From an uncultured Bacteroidota bacterium (lineage in GTDB: Bacteria; Bacteroidota; Bacteroidia; Flavobacteriales; Flavobacteriaceae), in NCBI GenBank assembly GCA_902620455.1, contig CACNIG010000006.1, positions 40,517-104,516 of the forward strand: a stretch of 64,000 nt of DNA. Reading direction: 5' to 3'. The number at the start of each line of letters is the position of its first letter. Position 1 is the stretch's first letter. Both the position numbers and the translations under genes were made by a program. The notes under the pieces were generated by a model that saw only the letters and a program-made list of their open reading frames with translations, was not told the DNA's origin and made no database searches. Of this stretch, positions 62,434 to 64,000 are shown in pieces.

Positions 62434-64000
62434 ATGAACTACTCATTCAAGATTATAAACTCGTCTGCAGGATCTGGTAAAACTTTCAAACTAGCAATTG
62501 AGTTTATATCAAAGCTATTGGTTACAGAAGATGATAATCACTTTAAATCAATGCTGGCTCTTACATTTACAAATAAGGCCTCTGCTGAGATGAAAGATAG
62601 AATTCTCTTATATCTATTGGATTTAAAGGAACAAAGAAATGATCTAATTAAAGAACTAGTATTAAAAAAAACAAGTTTAGATGAGTTATATGTTGTTAAA
62701 CGGTCAGCCAAAATTTTAGAAAAAATACTCTATAACTATTCAAATTTTAATGTAATAACAATCGATAGCTTTACAAATAACATTATCAGTAGTATTGATG
62801 AGTCTAATCATAATGAAGATTCATTAGTTGAGTTAGACTCTGACATATATATAGATTTAGCAATCGATGAGTTAATTTCAGAAATAGATGGTAATGAAGA
62901 ATTAAAAAACTTACTAATTGAATTTGCCAAGTTTAAAATTACTGTCAATAAAAGTTGGGATATTACATATGACTTAAAAGATTTTAGCGTTTTTATTGAT
63001 AAAGAATCAAATAAAGATCAGATTGAGTATTTTAAAAAAATGGATAATAATCTATTATCTAAACTTAGAAAACAGATCTTAGATTTTAAGATTAAAAAGA
63101 GACATGAAATTATCTCTTTATTTGATCGAACACTAAATATGATTTATGAAAATGGTCTAGTCGATAGTGATTTTAGAGGAGGTTATTTTCCAAAATATCT
63201 TAAGTCACAATTAAATGATGATAAATTTATAATTAATGAATCTATAGAAAAATCTCTTATAGGTAAGTCAAATCTTTATAATAAAACTCTTGAAAAAATT
63301 AAAATTGAGAGAATTGAGTCAATCAGAAAAAATTTAATCAATAAATATTTTGAAATAAAACAATTAGTACTAGAAATCTATAAAATTAATTCAACTCTAA
63401 ATTATCTTCCTTCCTTTTCTATTATCTCAAAACTTGAAGAAAAAATTCAAAAAATTCAAGATGAAAATGGGATTAGGTTAATTAGTAAGTTTAATAAACA
63501 ACTTAATTTACTGATTCAACAAAATGATACACCATATATATATGAAAAATTAGGCTCAAGATTTACAGATTTTTATATTGATGAGTTCCAAGACACCTCT
63601 GAGCTTCAATGGAATAATTTAATCCCTTTAATTTCAAACTCAATTCATAGTGAGTCACATGATGGTTTAAAAGGGTCCCTTTTAATTGTAGGTGATCCAA
63701 AGCAATCAATATATAGATGGCGAGGAGGTAAGTTTAATCAGTTTATAAATCTAATTTATGGTCAGACAAATCCATTTCATTTCAAACCAGATATTGAGAA
63801 AATAGATTCTAACTATAGAAGCTCAAGAGAAATTATAAATTTTAATTCTGATTTTTTTACTTATTTATCAAACCATTTAGAGCTAGATATATATGATTCA
63901 GATGATTTAAATTTTAAACAAGAATCAAATAAAAAAGAAGTTGGTCATGTATCTATAACTTCTTGTGAAAGTGAAATATTTTATTCAAAAATTGAAAACG
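62434..64000 (+). CDS. UvrD/RecB-like helicase (exonuclease V beta or AddA-like), 3' end outside the window
   Basis: The frame opens at an ATG (62434) and stays open to the last base: 522 codons of an apparently much longer protein. Walker A is NSSAGSGKTF, then ALTFTNKASAEMKDR, Walker B IDEFQDTSELQW and the VGDPKQSIYRWRGG motif of superfamily 1 helicases. The wide spacing between motifs I and II fits RecB/AddA-type repair helicase-nucleases rather than UvrD itself. A nuclease domain would lie beyond the window. It would act in double-strand break repair. Confidence 0.9.
   Translation, partial: MNYSFKIINSSAGSGKTFKLAIEFISKLLVTEDDNHFKSMLALTFTNKASAEMKDRILLYLLDLKEQRNDLIKELVLKKTSLDELYVVKRSAKILEKILYNYSNFNVITIDSFTNNIISSIDESNHNEDSLVELDSDIYIDLAIDELISEIDGNEELKNLLIEFAKFKITVNKSWDITYDLKDFSVFIDKESNKDQIEYFKKMDNNLLSKLRKQILDFKIKKRHEIISLFDRTLNMIYENGLVDSDFRGGYFPKYLKSQLNDDKFIINESIEKSLIGKSNLYNKTLEKIKIERIESIRKNLINKYFEIKQLVLEIYKINSTLNYLPSFSIISKLEEKIQKIQDENGIRLISKFNKQLNLLIQQNDTPYIYEKLGSRFTDFYIDEFQDTSELQWNNLIPLISNSIHSESHDGLKGSLLIVGDPKQSIYRWRGGKFNQFINLIYGQTNPFHFKPDIEKIDSNYRSSREIINFNSDFFTYLSNHLELDIYDSDDLNFKQESNKKEVGHVSITSCESEIFYSKIEN

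Overview
The window looks like the chromosome of a low-GC member of the Bacteroidota, most likely a marine Flavobacteriales bacterium with a compact genome. The evidence is the set of families present (DUF3127, DUF3078, an IPExxxVDY-type protein, the Bat aerotolerance operon, the large flavobacterial PurF-like amidotransferase), the gene neighbourhoods, the strong AT bias, and repeated TAnnTTTG promoter elements, the Bacteroidota -7 consensus, lying 13-45 bases ahead of several genes. No tRNA or rRNA gene, insertion sequence, prophage or CRISPR array was seen, and no stretch over 300 bases lacks a gene.

Layout. 1-8 kb: the end of a DUF3127 gene, SppA peptidase, the ribosomal operon rplM-rpsI-rpsB-tsf, then polA and tadA. 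8-16.6 kb: a small membrane protein, aspS, and a TetR / TolC / adaptor / RND efflux operon. 16.6-20.7 kb: a polyprenyl diphosphate synthase beside a lycopene cyclase, a ZIP metal transporter and thiL. 20.8-27.2 kb: the SUF iron-sulfur operon sufB-C-D-S-E plus a DUF59 protein and a DUF3078 protein. 27.2-29.6 kb: a glycosyltransferase, nadD and gmk.

29.7-38.3 kb is the most distinctive region. It is a carbohydrate module with two DUF1080 proteins, two TIM-barrel isomerase-like proteins, a Gfo/Idh/MocA oxidoreductase and an MFS permease on the minus strand. Divergent from it are a GMC flavoprotein and its Tat-type small subunit (gluconate 2-dehydrogenase subunit 3 family), and the small-subunit gene is met tail to tail by an azurin gene. 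Together these read as an oxidative 3-keto-glycoside degradation route: oxidise a glycoside in the periplasm, cleave the keto-sugar without a classical glycoside hydrolase, import, isomerise and reduce.

38.4-42.5 kb: an EamA exporter, cystathionine gamma-synthase, lpxH and hflX. 42.6-51.3 kb: moxR, DUF58, a BatD-like protein and batA-B-C-D-E in one tightly overlapped operon. 51.3-57.8 kb: cvpA, pheS, an ALDH7-type dehydrogenase, pyk, an IPExxxVDY-type gene with no ordinary start codon, fabF and acpP. 57.9-64 kb: purN, rnhA, a PfkB kinase and a PurF-like amidotransferase in one operon, a superoxide dismutase behind a strong terminator, and the first part of a RecB/AddA-like helicase cut by the window edge.

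Genes are packed very tightly. Same-strand neighbours commonly share ATGA, TAATG or GTGA junctions, and at least six convergent pairs overlap at their 3' ends. Several starts were moved from the longest reading frame using promoter position, signal-peptide position and these junctions.
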